NCBI GenBank assembly: GCA_017551845.1
Contig: JAFZKR010000102.1
Span: 1 to 13,629, forward strand
DNA: 13,629 bases
Direction of reading: 5' to 3'
Source of the DNA: Bacteroidaceae bacterium
Lineage (GTDB): Bacteria > Bacteroidota > Bacteroidia > Bacteroidales > Bacteroidaceae
The translations under genes and the position numbers were made by a program. The notes under the pieces were generated by a model. The model did not search any database. It saw only the letters and a list, made by a program, of their open reading frames with translations, and was not told the DNA's origin. This document shows, in pieces, positions 1 through 7,234 of the stretch; position 1 is the first letter of the stretch, and each line of letters begins with the position of its first letter.

Positions 1-454
1 CGATGAGGATATGACGATTGACGTGAATTTGTACAGTTGCATGTTCGGTCTGGCTGTTACTGTCGAGAACCTCAAAGAGGGTAAGGTTCATGTCTATCAT
101 GGCAGCTATACGGTTAACAGTTATGAGGCGGCAGTCCAGAACGAGGCTAACATATTCACGCTCACAAGTTCGTCAAACAGTATGGATGTCGAGCTTGAGA
201 TGCCGAACATCCCGTTCGGTGCTGATGACTATAGCATGAAAAACAACTGCTGGAGTCCCTGTTGGATAAACATCGATTACGAGTATCCCGACGGAACAGT
301 GGTTAATCTCTATTCCAAGAATGACCTTGAAGTGTACAGGATGAACAAGTATTCCCTGACCTTTGATCTGGATGAGGTGCTGAACAGTATTACCGGAGGC
401 CTGAAGGCAAACAAGATGGATGAGAAATGGGTAAATCGTTCGCTTGACATGTGA
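1..454 (+). CDS. Hypothetical protein, 3' part (5' end outside window)
   Basis: The frame is open from the left edge (codons GAT GAG GAT precede the first ATG at 11) and ends with TGA at 452-454, so this is most likely the C-terminal part of a longer protein. The 147 residues from the first ATG show alternating hydrophobic and polar segments typical of beta strands, many Asn, Ser and Tyr, no membrane helix and no signal peptide. That suits a secreted or surface beta-sandwich domain such as those in Bacteroidales fimbrial anchor or adhesin proteins, but I recognise no diagnostic motif and assign no function. No ribosome-binding site or promoter can be seen before the ATG, which also argues that the real start is upstream. 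The next gene on the same strand begins about 150 bases later with its own promoter. Confidence 0.7.
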   Translation, partial: DEDMTIDVNLYSCMFGLAVTVENLKEGKVHVYHGSYTVNSYEAAVQNEANIFTLTSSSNSMDVELEMPNIPFGADDYSMKNNCWSPCWINIDYEYPDGTVVNLYSKNDLEVYRMNKYSLTFDLDEVLNSITGGLKANKMDEKWVNRSLDM

Positions 455-524
455 GGTTGTAACTATCAGTTAATGCTGAAGATTTCTTGAATTTCAATTA
501 TACAGGAAACTCTGCTTATATTTA

Positions 525-555
525 TTGATGTTATCAAAGTAACTTCCTATATTTG
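525..555 (+). promoter_or_regulatory. Promoter of the leucine-rich-repeat gene
   Basis: TTGA at 525-528, a 19-base spacer and TATATTTG at 548-555 match the Bacteroidetes primary-sigma consensus (TTTG, 19-21 bases, TAnnTTTG), with a full match in the -7 box. Transcription would begin around 562, leaving a leader of about 45 bases before ATG 607. Confidence 0.6.
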
Positions 556-606
556 TGACCAATAGAATTATTAATACGTTATTTGTTCCTCCAATTTAAT
601 TGGCTT

Positions 607-2925
607 ATGAGATCCCTTTCAAAACTGTTGTTGCCTTTAATGGCCTTTTCTTTCTATAATTTGGGCACTTATGCCAAGGTCACTGATAATGGTGGATATG
701 AATATGATATAGAGAAAGATAGCATATTCTACACTATTCATGAAGATGGATTATATGTTTCAGCTCAGAGTGTAGTTGTAATAAAGAGTTATTTATGTGT
801 TAATTACCCGGAATTAACATATTGGGAACAACCAGATTTTCCAAAAATCAAAACTACATATTATGGAGAAATTGTTATTCCTGAGAATGTGGCCGTGGGA
901 GATACCGTTTATAAAGTGGTTGGAATTGACCAATTCGCCTTTTTCCGTTGCTTGGATTTGACAGGGCTGATAATCCCGGAAAGTGTGATTCATCTGGAAA
1001 GATATTGCATGGGCGAATGTTCAGCATTGAAAGAACTAAACATGGCCGGAAAAGCATCAGCCTTGCCTAATCATATATTCTACCACTGTTCTTCTATTGA
1101 AAAGATCCAGTTACCGGGTTCAATAAAAAGCATAGGTGAATCTGCTTTCTCCGGTTGTTCTTCAATTAATAATCTGGTAATGCCGGACCAGTTAGAGACA
1201 ATTGGCAAATATGCTTTTTATGGGTGCTCTTCCCTGGAATATATGGATATACCGGACTATGTGGAAACAATCAGCGATTATGCTTTCTATGGATGCTCCT
1301 CTTTGGGTCAGTTTGAAATACCTGATAATGTAACGACAATTGGCGAATATGCCTTCGAGAATTGCAGTGGCCTTACGGATATAAAAATCGGCAATTCGGT
1401 AAGCATCATCAAAAATTTTGCTTTTTCCGGCTGCAAGAGCCTTAGGTCAATCGTTTTGCCAGATAACGTTACAACTCTTGGCGACTACTTTATTTACGGT
1501 TGTACAGATTTGGAGGAGATAGTCATCCCCGAAGGCGTGATAATCGACAACCCTGAGAAACTGCTATTGAACGGGGAGAGCTACGCTATAGGTTCTTACA
1601 ATTTTTGTGCCGAAAAGGCTGACAAGTTGAGATACTTAAATTACAAGAACCACTTCATGATGGACGGTGAAACCAGAACCTATTTCCGCAAGGGACTTGA
1701 TGTCATGCGATACATGCCTAGTGAGATTCATGAATACGCTTCCGGCAGCATGGAATGCCAGTTCGCTCCCGATGTGGACAGTATTCCCAAGCGTTTCTGG
1801 CAGGACAACTGGATTGAAGGAATGGCGTCCCTGTCCATTCCGAGTACTGTCAAATATATAGGAGAGTCAGCTTTTCACGGTTGCAGCTACCTCACTCTTG
1901 TAAATATTGAAGGAAACCCTGAAATAGAGGAGTATACATTTGGAGAGTGTGAAGGGATAAAAAGGATAGTGATATCATGTGATACGCCTCCGGAATACAA
2001 TAATACATTATCCCTGATTTCCCAAGCCGAGGCTGATGCTTGGGATTCATCCTTGTCTCAGTTAGCCCTCCTGGACCGTACAGTTCCCATTGAAGGTGCA
2101 TCAGGAGGCTATGCTTCACATTTCAACGGTCTGGACGGCGCATTTAACTGGAAAATAGCATATCAGATTGATTATGCCATTCCCGGATGGTATGATGTGA
2201 AGGTGAAAGTTGTTCCCAATGCTATGTTCCCCGAGATTGGAGGTTATGAACAAGGTAATGAGGTCAAGCCGGCCCTTCTTTCCGTGAAAGTAAAATATAC
2301 GGACCAGGATGGCAATAAGCAGGATTACAGGCGAAGGGAGCCTTCAAACAGCAGGAAGCCGTTTACGTACGTGATAGAAGGTGATACCATCATGACGCTT
2401 GATGCTGCCCGTTTGTATTTCGGTGATATGAAACAGGCTGGTGAAAAGCAGCTGGTAACAGTATTGGTGAAATCCAACGTGACTAACAGTAACCGTAATT
2501 TATATTCAGGAGAAGTCGTGATAGACTGTATCTCCCTGGAACTTGTCAGTGTGACGGATCCCTCAGCCGTTGAGGATGTATATTCGGATTTGGAACTTTT
2601 CACGCAAGAACGGGAACAAATAGTTTCCGACAGTATAAGACATATAATGTTATCCGAAATATTCGATGACAATGTATATTCAGAAGCAGAATTGATTGTT
2701 CCTGAAGGGGCACTTGATGATTACATGAAATCCGAAATATGGAGCCAGTTCAAACAGTTGTCCGGGTTTAACCCTACGGGTATTTCTGCAGCCTCAGAGT
2801 CAAAGCTCAATGAAATTCACTATGGAATAGACGGACGGCTGGTGGCCCCGGAAGTTCCCGGCTTCCACATCATCCGTATGCCGGACGGCAGGATTCGCAA
2901 GGTTTACGTTCCATTAGAAAGATGA
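607..2925 (+). CDS. BspA-type leucine-rich-repeat surface protein
   Basis: A predicted exported 772-residue protein. I chose ATG 607 because it starts directly with a signal peptide (MRSLSKLLLPLMAFSF, likely cleaved after TYA near residue 23); the frame is open back to TTG 583. Residues ~107-312 hold about nine 23-residue repeats of the LRR_5/BspA type (pattern IGxYAFxGCSSLxxIxIPDxV), and a further pair lies at ~407-457. The conserved cap after the repeats (CDTPPE... then ELIVPEGALDDY and EIWSQF) appears split by roughly 200 residues of beta-rich sequence (~465-690). The C-terminus (GIDGRLVAPE... IRKVYV) resembles the short beta tail common at the end of Bacteroidales exported proteins, not a clear type IX sorting domain. 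BspA-family proteins are known as adhesins that bind host proteins; the ligand here is unknown. The first kilobase is visibly more AT-rich than the rest. The gene is monocistronic. Confidence 0.88.
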   Translation: MRSLSKLLLPLMAFSFYNLGTYAKVTDNGGYEYDIEKDSIFYTIHEDGLYVSAQSVVVIKSYLCVNYPELTYWEQPDFPKIKTTYYGEIVIPENVAVGDTVYKVVGIDQFAFFRCLDLTGLIIPESVIHLERYCMGECSALKELNMAGKASALPNHIFYHCSSIEKIQLPGSIKSIGESAFSGCSSINNLVMPDQLETIGKYAFYGCSSLEYMDIPDYVETISDYAFYGCSSLGQFEIPDNVTTIGEYAFENCSGLTDIKIGNSVSIIKNFAFSGCKSLRSIVLPDNVTTLGDYFIYGCTDLEEIVIPEGVIIDNPEKLLLNGESYAIGSYNFCAEKADKLRYLNYKNHFMMDGETRTYFRKGLDVMRYMPSEIHEYASGSMECQFAPDVDSIPKRFWQDNWIEGMASLSIPSTVKYIGESAFHGCSYLTLVNIEGNPEIEEYTFGECEGIKRIVISCDTPPEYNNTLSLISQAEADAWDSSLSQLALLDRTVPIEGASGGYASHFNGLDGAFNWKIAYQIDYAIPGWYDVKVKVVPNAMFPEIGGYEQGNEVKPALLSVKVKYTDQDGNKQDYRRREPSNSRKPFTYVIEGDTIMTLDAARLYFGDMKQAGEKQLVTVLVKSNVTNSNRNLYSGEVVIDCISLELVSVTDPSAVEDVYSDLELFTQEREQIVSDSIRHIMLSEIFDDNVYSEAELIVPEGALDDYMKSEIWSQFKQLSGFNPTGISAASESKLNEIHYGIDGRLVAPEVPGFHIIRMPDGRIRKVYVPLER
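925..1542 (+). repeat. Tandem ~69-bp leucine-rich-repeat units
   Basis: These are coding repeats with a 69-base (23-residue) period. Each unit carries the recurring block 'TATGCTTTCTATGGATGCTCC' or a variant, encoding YAFYGCSS. The units at about 1208-1420 are the most alike, which suggests recent duplication or gene conversion; units at either end are more diverged. Confidence 0.75.
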
Positions 2926-2943
2926 GATACTGTGGCGAAAAAG

Positions 2944-2975
2944 CGAAGGAGAGAAGTCAACACTTCTCTCCTTCG
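2944..2975 (-). terminator. Hairpin terminator between the LRR gene and the tRNA
   Basis: A perfect 13-bp inverted repeat (arms 2944-2956 and 2963-2975, loop TCAACA). On the minus strand it is followed by CTTTTTCG, so it can end the tRNA transcript as an intrinsic terminator. It also lies 18 bases past the LRR gene stop and could act on the plus strand, although the T-tract there (TCCTTTCG) is poor. Confidence 0.85.
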
Positions 2976-2983
2976 TCCTTTCG

Positions 2984-3057
2984 TAGCGGGACCCGGGATT
3001 GAACCGGGGACCTCATGATTATGAATCATGCGCTCTAACCAGCTGAGCTATCCCGCC
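2984..3057 (-). tRNA. tRNA with anticodon CAT (probably elongator Met)
   Basis: The minus strand folds as a complete 74-base cloverleaf: acceptor GGCGGGA/TCCCGCT, D arm GCTC-AGCTGGTTA-GAGC, anticodon stem CATGA/TCATG with loop TTCATAA (anticodon CAT), five-base variable region, T arm CCCGG-TTCAATC-CCGGG, discriminator A. The first pair is G-U. CCA is not encoded. It is not the initiator, which has a mismatched first pair and three G-C pairs at the base of the anticodon stem. Elongator Met is most likely, but CAT is also the gene-level anticodon of tRNA-Ile2 (lysidine-modified), and sequence alone does not fully separate the two. Confidence 0.96.
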
Positions 3058-3082
3058 ATCAGGCTAATACCTTAAGCGGGTG

Positions 3083-3113
3083 CAAAGGTATAATCCTTTT
3101 TTGGATTGTCCAA
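3083..3113 (-). promoter_or_regulatory. Promoter of the tRNA gene
   Basis: Read on the minus strand: TTGG at 3113-3110, a 19-base spacer, and TACCTTTG at 3090-3083, a full match to the Bacteroidetes -7 box. It lies about 26 bases upstream of the mature tRNA 5' end, as expected for a short processed leader. Confidence 0.7.
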
Positions 3114-3202
3114 CATATTCATGCAGATATTTTTGTTGTTTTTGAATAATAGCAATTTCCGCGTAATGTTAACAAATTGAAATAAGAATAATGGGATTTT
3201 GC

Positions 3203-3233
3203 TTGCATAATACCTTTTTTTAATTTTTCTTTG
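3203..3233 (+). promoter_or_regulatory. Probable promoter of the START-like gene
   Basis: TTGC at 3203-3206, a 19-base spacer and TTTCTTTG at 3226-3233, which has one mismatch to TAnnTTTG. A start near 3240 would allow any of the in-frame start codons of the next gene. The interval 3115-3298 between the tRNA promoter and that gene is AT-rich and holds nothing else I can support. Confidence 0.5.
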
Positions 3234-3298
3234 CAATACTGACTTGGGCGGAACGGCAATGACGTTTGCTTGACTCTGCCGCAAAAATGAATACGCTT

Positions 3299-3685
3299 AT
3301 GGCTACAGATATGATTAAGTATGTTTTCGAGTATGAGCTGAGTTCACAGTCTGTACCAATGATATGGGAAGCTATTGCCACCGGACCGGGACTCTCGGCC
3401 TGGTTTGCCGACGGAGTGAATGTCTCGGGCAGGAAATACGGTTTCAGCTGGGGGAAGAGCGAGGTTCGCGAGGCGGAACTGATAAACTGCCGCCAGAATA
3501 CATACGTGCGTTTCCGCTGGACCGACGAGGCTCCCGGAACATTCTTCGAGATGCGTATCCTTAAGAATGACCTTACTTCAAACTACTCGCTTGAGATTAC
3601 GGATTTTGGCGAGCACGGCTCCGAGGAGGATGTGAAGAGTCTGTGGGACTCTTCCATTGAAGCTCTAAGGCGTTGCGGTTTATAA
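3299..3685 (+). CDS. START-like (SRPBCC fold) domain protein
   Basis: A 128-residue protein resembling the conserved small START-like/AHSA1-related proteins of Bacteroidales. Family-like features are the IWEAIATGPGLSAWFAD segment (helix plus the W-F-A-D turn), the FSWGKSEVREAELI strand pair, YVRFRWTDE, and a C-terminal helix starting at LWDSSIEALRR. This fold makes a hydrophobic pocket for lipids or other small ligands; the ligand of this group is unknown. No signal peptide, so probably cytoplasmic. ATG 3299 is my choice because family members begin a few residues before the first strand; ATG 3287 and ATG 3311 and the upstream TTG 3266 are possible in frame. There is no clear terminator after it, but the next gene has its own -7 box. 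Confidence 0.85.
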   Translation: MATDMIKYVFEYELSSQSVPMIWEAIATGPGLSAWFADGVNVSGRKYGFSWGKSEVREAELINCRQNTYVRFRWTDEAPGTFFEMRILKNDLTSNYSLEITDFGEHGSEEDVKSLWDSSIEALRRCGL

Positions 3686-3727
3686 ATCAAAACAGCTCCT
3701 TTTTCACGGTTTTTCCTGATTTTACAC

Positions 3728-3735
3728 TACCTTTG
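3728..3735 (+). promoter_or_regulatory. -7 box of the lptF/G-like and aminotransferase operon
   Basis: TACCTTTG, followed by C, is a perfect Bacteroidetes -7 box 29 bases before ATG 3765. The -33 region is weak (no TTTG at the 19-base position; only T-rich sequence around 3699-3714). Confidence 0.5.
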
Positions 3736-3764
3736 CAACTTGGTTCGGCGTGCTGTTGCAAGGT

Positions 3765-5645
3765 ATGAAACCCAAAAGGCTTGACATATTCATTTTGAAG
3801 AGTTTTCTGCTGCTTTTTGCGGCGGCATTCTTTATCTGCCTTTTTGTCCTGCTAATGAACATCCTTTGGCGCTGGGTGGAAGATCTGGTGGGTAAGGGGT
3901 TCACGCTGGGCGTGCTGGCCAGGTTCTTCTATCTCTCGTCAATCATGCTGGTGCCGGAAGCTCTTCCGCTTGGAGTGCTGATGGCGTCGCTGATTACTTT
4001 CGGTAATTTCGGTGAAAGGCTTGAGCTGCTGGCTATGAAGACGGCCGGTATTTCACTTTTGCGTATCATGAGGCCTCTTACTGTCTTCTGCTGTTTTCTG
4101 GCTGTAATGTCTTTCTACTTCCAGAATGTGGTGGGTCCCAAGGCTTCGGCCAAATTCAGCGCGTTGGGTTATTCCATTATGCACAAGAACCCTGAATTGG
4201 AGATACCTGAGGGTGTGTTCTATGGACTGATACCGGGTTACAATATGTACGCTAAGCACAAGGACCCTGAAACGGGTGTGCTGAGCAACGTGATTATTTA
4301 TGACCTGAGTGAAGGGTATGAGAATCTGAGTGTGATAGTGTCGGACTCAGCGATACTGGAGACCACAGCCGACAAGCAGTTTCTCTATATGCACCTTTAC
4401 AGCGGGGAACAGTTCAGCCAGGACAAGGATGTGGACAGCAAGGGTAAGCCTTACCGCAGGGAGTCGTTCAGGGAGAAGCATATCCTGATTGAGTTCGACT
4501 CGGATTTCCAGGAGTTCGGAGCGGGGATAATGTCTTCACAGGCAGGCAGTAAGAACATGTCACAGATCAGGTTCTCCATAGATTCGTTGTCGGCATTGCA
4601 GGACAGCATAGGCGTGGGTAATCTTGCTGAATACAGGCAGGCTTTGGGCACTTATCGTCTTACCAAGGCGGACTCGGTAAAATACGAGGAGATGACATCA
4701 AAGGTGATAAGCGCCGACAGCGCTTTCGCTGTGGCCAGTCGTGCCACCCAGCTTGATATACGCAACTCCATGCGTACCAAGATACAGGGACAGCAGAGTG
4801 AGCTGAACATAAAGGGACGCTCTATGTTTGACCAGGACAGGAGTATAAGAAAGCACTGGATACAGTGGATGAAAAAACTGTCTCTTTCGCTTTCAGTGCT
4901 GATATTCTTCTTTATAGGTGCTCCGCTTGGTGCCATAATACGTAAGGGAGGACTGGGCGTACCGGTCATAATATCGGTTATGACGTTCATCCTGTATTAT
5001 ATTACCCAGGTGTCCGGCGAGAAGATGTACCGCGAGGGGGAATGGAGTATAGTGGGGTGCTGGCTAAGTACAATGGTGCTTGCTCCATTGAGTGTGTTCT
5101 TTACGGTGAAGGCCAACAAGGATTCGACACTGTTCCAGATGGATGTAGTGACGGAATTCTTCAGGTACTGGTTCGGCTCCAGGCAGAAGAGGAATATTGT
5201 GCGGAAGGATGTGGTGATAGAGGATGTTGACATAAACCATTGTAAAGGGCTGCTGGAGCGTGTCAGGACCGATGCCGTTTCGCTCAGCTCTTCCGGACTG
5301 CTCAACAGACTGCCTGACTATTCGGGGCTTTTCTTCAATGGTGTGGATACGGCCGGATTGGAGGAGATGAACAGCGGTTTGGAGGAACTGGTGGCCGATT
5401 TGGGAAACAGTCGCGACCGTGTAGTCCTTGACATTCTTAACGGTTTTCCCATTATACCGGTCCACGGAATAAAGAGCCCCTTCGGCAAGGAATGGGCTAA
5501 CAGAATGGTGGGAATCGTGTTTCCCTTAGGGTTGCTGTTCTACCTCAGGGCCTGGCTGTTCACACGCAAGATAAAGCGTCAGATGGCCGAAGTGACAAAG
5601 GCAGCGGAGAGATTGACGGAATATTCAAAAAACAAAAAAAGATAA
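3765..5645 (+). CDS. LptF/LptG (YjgP/YjgQ) family permease
   Basis: An inner-membrane permease of 626 residues. Proteins of this family form the membrane part of the ABC machine that extracts LPS from the inner membrane and passes it to the periplasmic bridge. I see three N-terminal membrane helices (~7-35, 50-78, 103-122), a large periplasmic domain (~123-370), then three more helices (~372-449) with the family motif IGAPLGAIIRKGGLGVP between the fourth and fifth. E. coli LptF/LptG end here at about 360 residues; this protein has ~175 more residues containing a polar domain and a probable seventh helix (~582-597) followed by a basic tail. ATG 3765 (MKPKRLDIFI) is preferred to GTG 3750. The next gene starts one base after the stop, so the two are co-transcribed. 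I cannot tell whether it is the LptF or the LptG equivalent. Confidence 0.9.
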   Translation: MKPKRLDIFILKSFLLLFAAAFFICLFVLLMNILWRWVEDLVGKGFTLGVLARFFYLSSIMLVPEALPLGVLMASLITFGNFGERLELLAMKTAGISLLRIMRPLTVFCCFLAVMSFYFQNVVGPKASAKFSALGYSIMHKNPELEIPEGVFYGLIPGYNMYAKHKDPETGVLSNVIIYDLSEGYENLSVIVSDSAILETTADKQFLYMHLYSGEQFSQDKDVDSKGKPYRRESFREKHILIEFDSDFQEFGAGIMSSQAGSKNMSQIRFSIDSLSALQDSIGVGNLAEYRQALGTYRLTKADSVKYEEMTSKVISADSAFAVASRATQLDIRNSMRTKIQGQQSELNIKGRSMFDQDRSIRKHWIQWMKKLSLSLSVLIFFFIGAPLGAIIRKGGLGVPVIISVMTFILYYITQVSGEKMYREGEWSIVGCWLSTMVLAPLSVFFTVKANKDSTLFQMDVVTEFFRYWFGSRQKRNIVRKDVVIEDVDINHCKGLLERVRTDAVSLSSSGLLNRLPDYSGLFFNGVDTAGLEEMNSGLEELVADLGNSRDRVVLDILNGFPIIPVHGIKSPFGKEWANRMVGIVFPLGLLFYLRAWLFTRKIKRQMAEVTKAAERLTEYSKNKKR

Positions 5646-5646
5646 G

Positions 5647-6840
5647 ATGATGGGACAGATTTCTGATCGTGTTTCAAGACTTGCGGCATCGGCTACTTTC
5701 GCTATGATGCAGAAGAGTAATGAACTGTCGGCACAAGGTGTCGATGTGGTGAACATGAGTGTGGGCGAACCGGACTTCAACACTCCGGATTATGTGAAGA
5801 AGGCTGCTATAGAGGCTGTGGAGGCCAACTATTCGAAATATTCGCCTGTGCCGGGCTATATGTGGCTCAGGAAGGCCTGCAGCGACAAGCTGAAACGCGA
5901 GAACAATCTTGATTACGCTCCCACTGAGATTCTGGTTTCAACGGGTGCCAAGCAGTCACTCTGTAATGTCATCATGGCTATTGTGAATCCTGGTGACGAG
6001 GTACTGCTGCCGTCGCCCTGCTGGGTGAGCTATCCTGAGATGGTCAAACTGGCCGGAGGCGTTCCCGTTGTCATCAAGGCCGGTATTGATCAGGACTTCA
6101 AGGTTACCACCGCTCAGATTGAGGCCGCCATTACTCCCAAGACCAAGGCTATGATGATCTGTTCACCCTCAAACCCAACAGGCTCTGTTTACAGTAAGGA
6201 GGAGCTTGAGTCAATAGGTAAGGTTCTTAACAAGTATCCTGATGTATTCATTGTATCAGATGAGATATATGAGCATATCAACTTTATAGGGGGACATCAG
6301 AGCCTGGCACAGTTCGTTGACAAGGACCGTATTGCTGTGATAAACGGTGTATCCAAGGCATATGCAATGACCGGATGGCGTATAGGTTTCATGGCAGGTC
6401 CTGAATGGCTTGTGAAGGCTTGCAACAAGCTTCAGGGCCAATATACCAGCGGTACCTGCTCGGTGGCTCAGAAGGCCGCTCAGGTGGCATTTGACGGCCC
6501 GCAGGATGATGTGGAGAAAATGCGTCAGGTGTTCCAGAGGCGTCGTGACCTGATAGTATCTCTGGCTAAGGAGGTCCCGGGCTTTGAGGTGAACAACCCT
6601 CAGGGTGCATTCTACCTCTTCCCCAAGTGTGATTACTATTTCGGAAAGCGTTATGGCGACAAGGTTATTAACAGCGCTGAGGATCTGGCTATGTATTTGC
6701 TTGAGGTGGGTCATGTGGCTACTGTGGGCGGTACGGCATTCGGCTCACCTGAGTGCATACGTTTCAGCTATGCCACCAGCGAGGAGAAAATTGTTGAAGC
6801 TTTTCGTCGCGTAAAGGAGGCTCTTGCAAACCTGAAATAA
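5647..6840 (+). CDS. aspC: Class I PLP-dependent aminotransferase (aspartate-type)
   Basis: A 397-residue fold-type I aminotransferase, probably aspartate aminotransferase of subgroup I-gamma, which exchanges the amino group between aspartate and 2-oxoglutarate. All key positions are visible: SVGEPDF (substrate-side loop near 38-44), STGAKQ (98-103, cofactor phosphate), SNPTG with Asn176, SDEIY with Asp205 and Tyr208, the PLP lysine Lys237 in SKAYAMTGWRIGF, and the carboxylate-binding Arg372 in CIRFSYA. Length is normal for the family. The start is ATG 5647 or the adjacent ATG 5650; homologues usually begin with a single Met before xQIS, which favours 5650. It sits one base after the permease stop (TAA G ATG), an unusual but clear operon link. 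Exact substrate preference cannot be read from sequence, so the symbol is provisional. Confidence 0.93.
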   Translation: MMGQISDRVSRLAASATFAMMQKSNELSAQGVDVVNMSVGEPDFNTPDYVKKAAIEAVEANYSKYSPVPGYMWLRKACSDKLKRENNLDYAPTEILVSTGAKQSLCNVIMAIVNPGDEVLLPSPCWVSYPEMVKLAGGVPVVIKAGIDQDFKVTTAQIEAAITPKTKAMMICSPSNPTGSVYSKEELESIGKVLNKYPDVFIVSDEIYEHINFIGGHQSLAQFVDKDRIAVINGVSKAYAMTGWRIGFMAGPEWLVKACNKLQGQYTSGTCSVAQKAAQVAFDGPQDDVEKMRQVFQRRRDLIVSLAKEVPGFEVNNPQGAFYLFPKCDYYFGKRYGDKVINSAEDLAMYLLEVGHVATVGGTAFGSPECIRFSYATSEEKIVEAFRRVKEALANLK

Positions 6841-6864
6841 GACTGTACTTATAGAGCTATTCTT

Positions 6865-6906
6865 TACTCCCCAGTTAGGGAAATTTTGCGCCCTAACTGG
6901 GGAGTA
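6865..6906 (+). terminator. 16-bp perfect hairpin after the aminotransferase gene
   Basis: Arms 6865-6880 and 6891-6906 pair perfectly over 16 bp around the 10-base loop AAATTTTGCG. A T-rich stretch (GATTTTCCC) follows. It may work as a terminator or as a 3'-end stabilising structure. It is the first of three hairpins in this interval. Confidence 0.6.
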
Positions 6907-6909
6907 TGA

Positions 6910-6926
6910 TTTTCCCTTAAGGAAAA
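6910..6926. repeat. Short inverted repeat TTTTCC/GGAAAA
   Basis: A 6-bp perfect stem (6910-6915 with 6921-6926) and five-base loop CTTAA, lying between the two larger hairpins. Alone it is too weak to call a terminator. Confidence 0.4.
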
Positions 6927-6927
6927 C

Positions 6928-6965
6928 AAAAAGAGGATTCCTGTTTCTTGGGAACCCTCTTTTTT
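6928..6965. terminator. Bidirectional intrinsic terminator (aminotransferase / ferredoxin)
   Basis: Stem AAAAAGAGG-a-TTCC / GGAA-c-CCTCTTTTT with one A-C mismatch and loop 6942-6950, with T runs on both strands (6960-6965 on plus; complement of 6928-6932 on minus). It can end the permease-aminotransferase operon and the convergent ferredoxin gene. Confidence 0.8.
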
Positions 6966-6981
6966 GGTTTTGTCAGGATTT

Positions 6982-7152
6982 TTATTCTCCCGGGTGGATG
7001 GCCTCTGACGGGCAGACGCTGGCGCAAGTGCCGCAATCTACACACAGGTCAGGGTTGATGGAGTACTTGTCGCCCTCGGAGATAGCCTCAGACGGACATT
7101 CATCGATGCAGGTTCCGCATGCGATGCAATCGTCACTGATAACGTATGCCAT
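6982..7152 (-). CDS. 2x[4Fe-4S] ferredoxin
   Basis: A 56-residue bacterial-type ferredoxin, a soluble low-potential electron carrier, for example for pyruvate:ferredoxin oxidoreductase or hydrogenase in anaerobes. Two CxxCxxCxxxCP motifs supply eight cysteines: C9, C12, C15, C19 and C37, C40, C43, C47, the classic arrangement for two cubane clusters in a clostridial-type ferredoxin. The start is set by ATG at 7152-7150 (MAYVIS); the frame continues upstream but homologues start at this Met, and the promoter lies just outside it. It is a single-gene unit, divergent from porT and convergent with the aminotransferase, with which it shares the terminator at 6928-6965. Confidence 0.95.
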   Translation of the reverse strand: MAYVISDDCIACGTCIDECPSEAISEGDKYSINPDLCVDCGTCASVCPSEAIHPGE

Positions 7153-7185
7153 AGTTTTTGTTCGTTTTGGTTTGTTTTGTGGGTG

Positions 7186-7216
7186 CAAAAGTAGTGTTTT
7201 TATTCAATCCTCCAAA
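7186..7216 (-). promoter_or_regulatory. Ferredoxin promoter
   Basis: On the minus strand TTTG (7216-7213), exactly 19 bases, then TACTTTTG (7193-7186): a full match to both boxes of the Bacteroidetes consensus. The start of transcription would be near 7179, about 27 bases before the ATG. Confidence 0.8.
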
Positions 7217-7234
7217 AAGTGGGGCTCTGTTTTT

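Noticed and set aside
925..1542. Tandem repeats as a CRISPR or non-coding repeat array
   Set aside because: The 69-base period keeps the reading frame and encodes leucine-rich repeats; there are no spacers.
2830..2925. C-terminus of the LRR protein as a type IX sorting domain
   Set aside because: It has a short beta-tail look (GIDGRLVAPE, KVYV) but lacks a clear full-length conserved CTD pattern; such tails also occur in Bacteroidales that lack type IX secretion.
2984..3057. tRNA with anticodon CAT as initiator fMet
   Set aside because: The anticodon stem CATGA/TCATG lacks the three consecutive G-C pairs, and the first acceptor pair is G-U instead of the initiator-type mismatch.
3072..3284. 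Minus-strand 70-codon open frame overlapping the tRNA promoter region
   Set aside because: Low-complexity Lys/Leu/Asn-rich translation of AT-rich intergenic DNA; it would overlap the tRNA promoter and has no family resemblance.
4652..5465. Several minus-strand open frames of 100-133 codons inside the permease gene
   Set aside because: They are antisense to a clear membrane protein, show no motifs, and arise from the codon bias of the real gene.
6256..6714. Minus-strand 152-codon frame inside the aminotransferase gene
   Set aside because: It lies opposite the conserved aminotransferase core; its translation has no recognisable domain.
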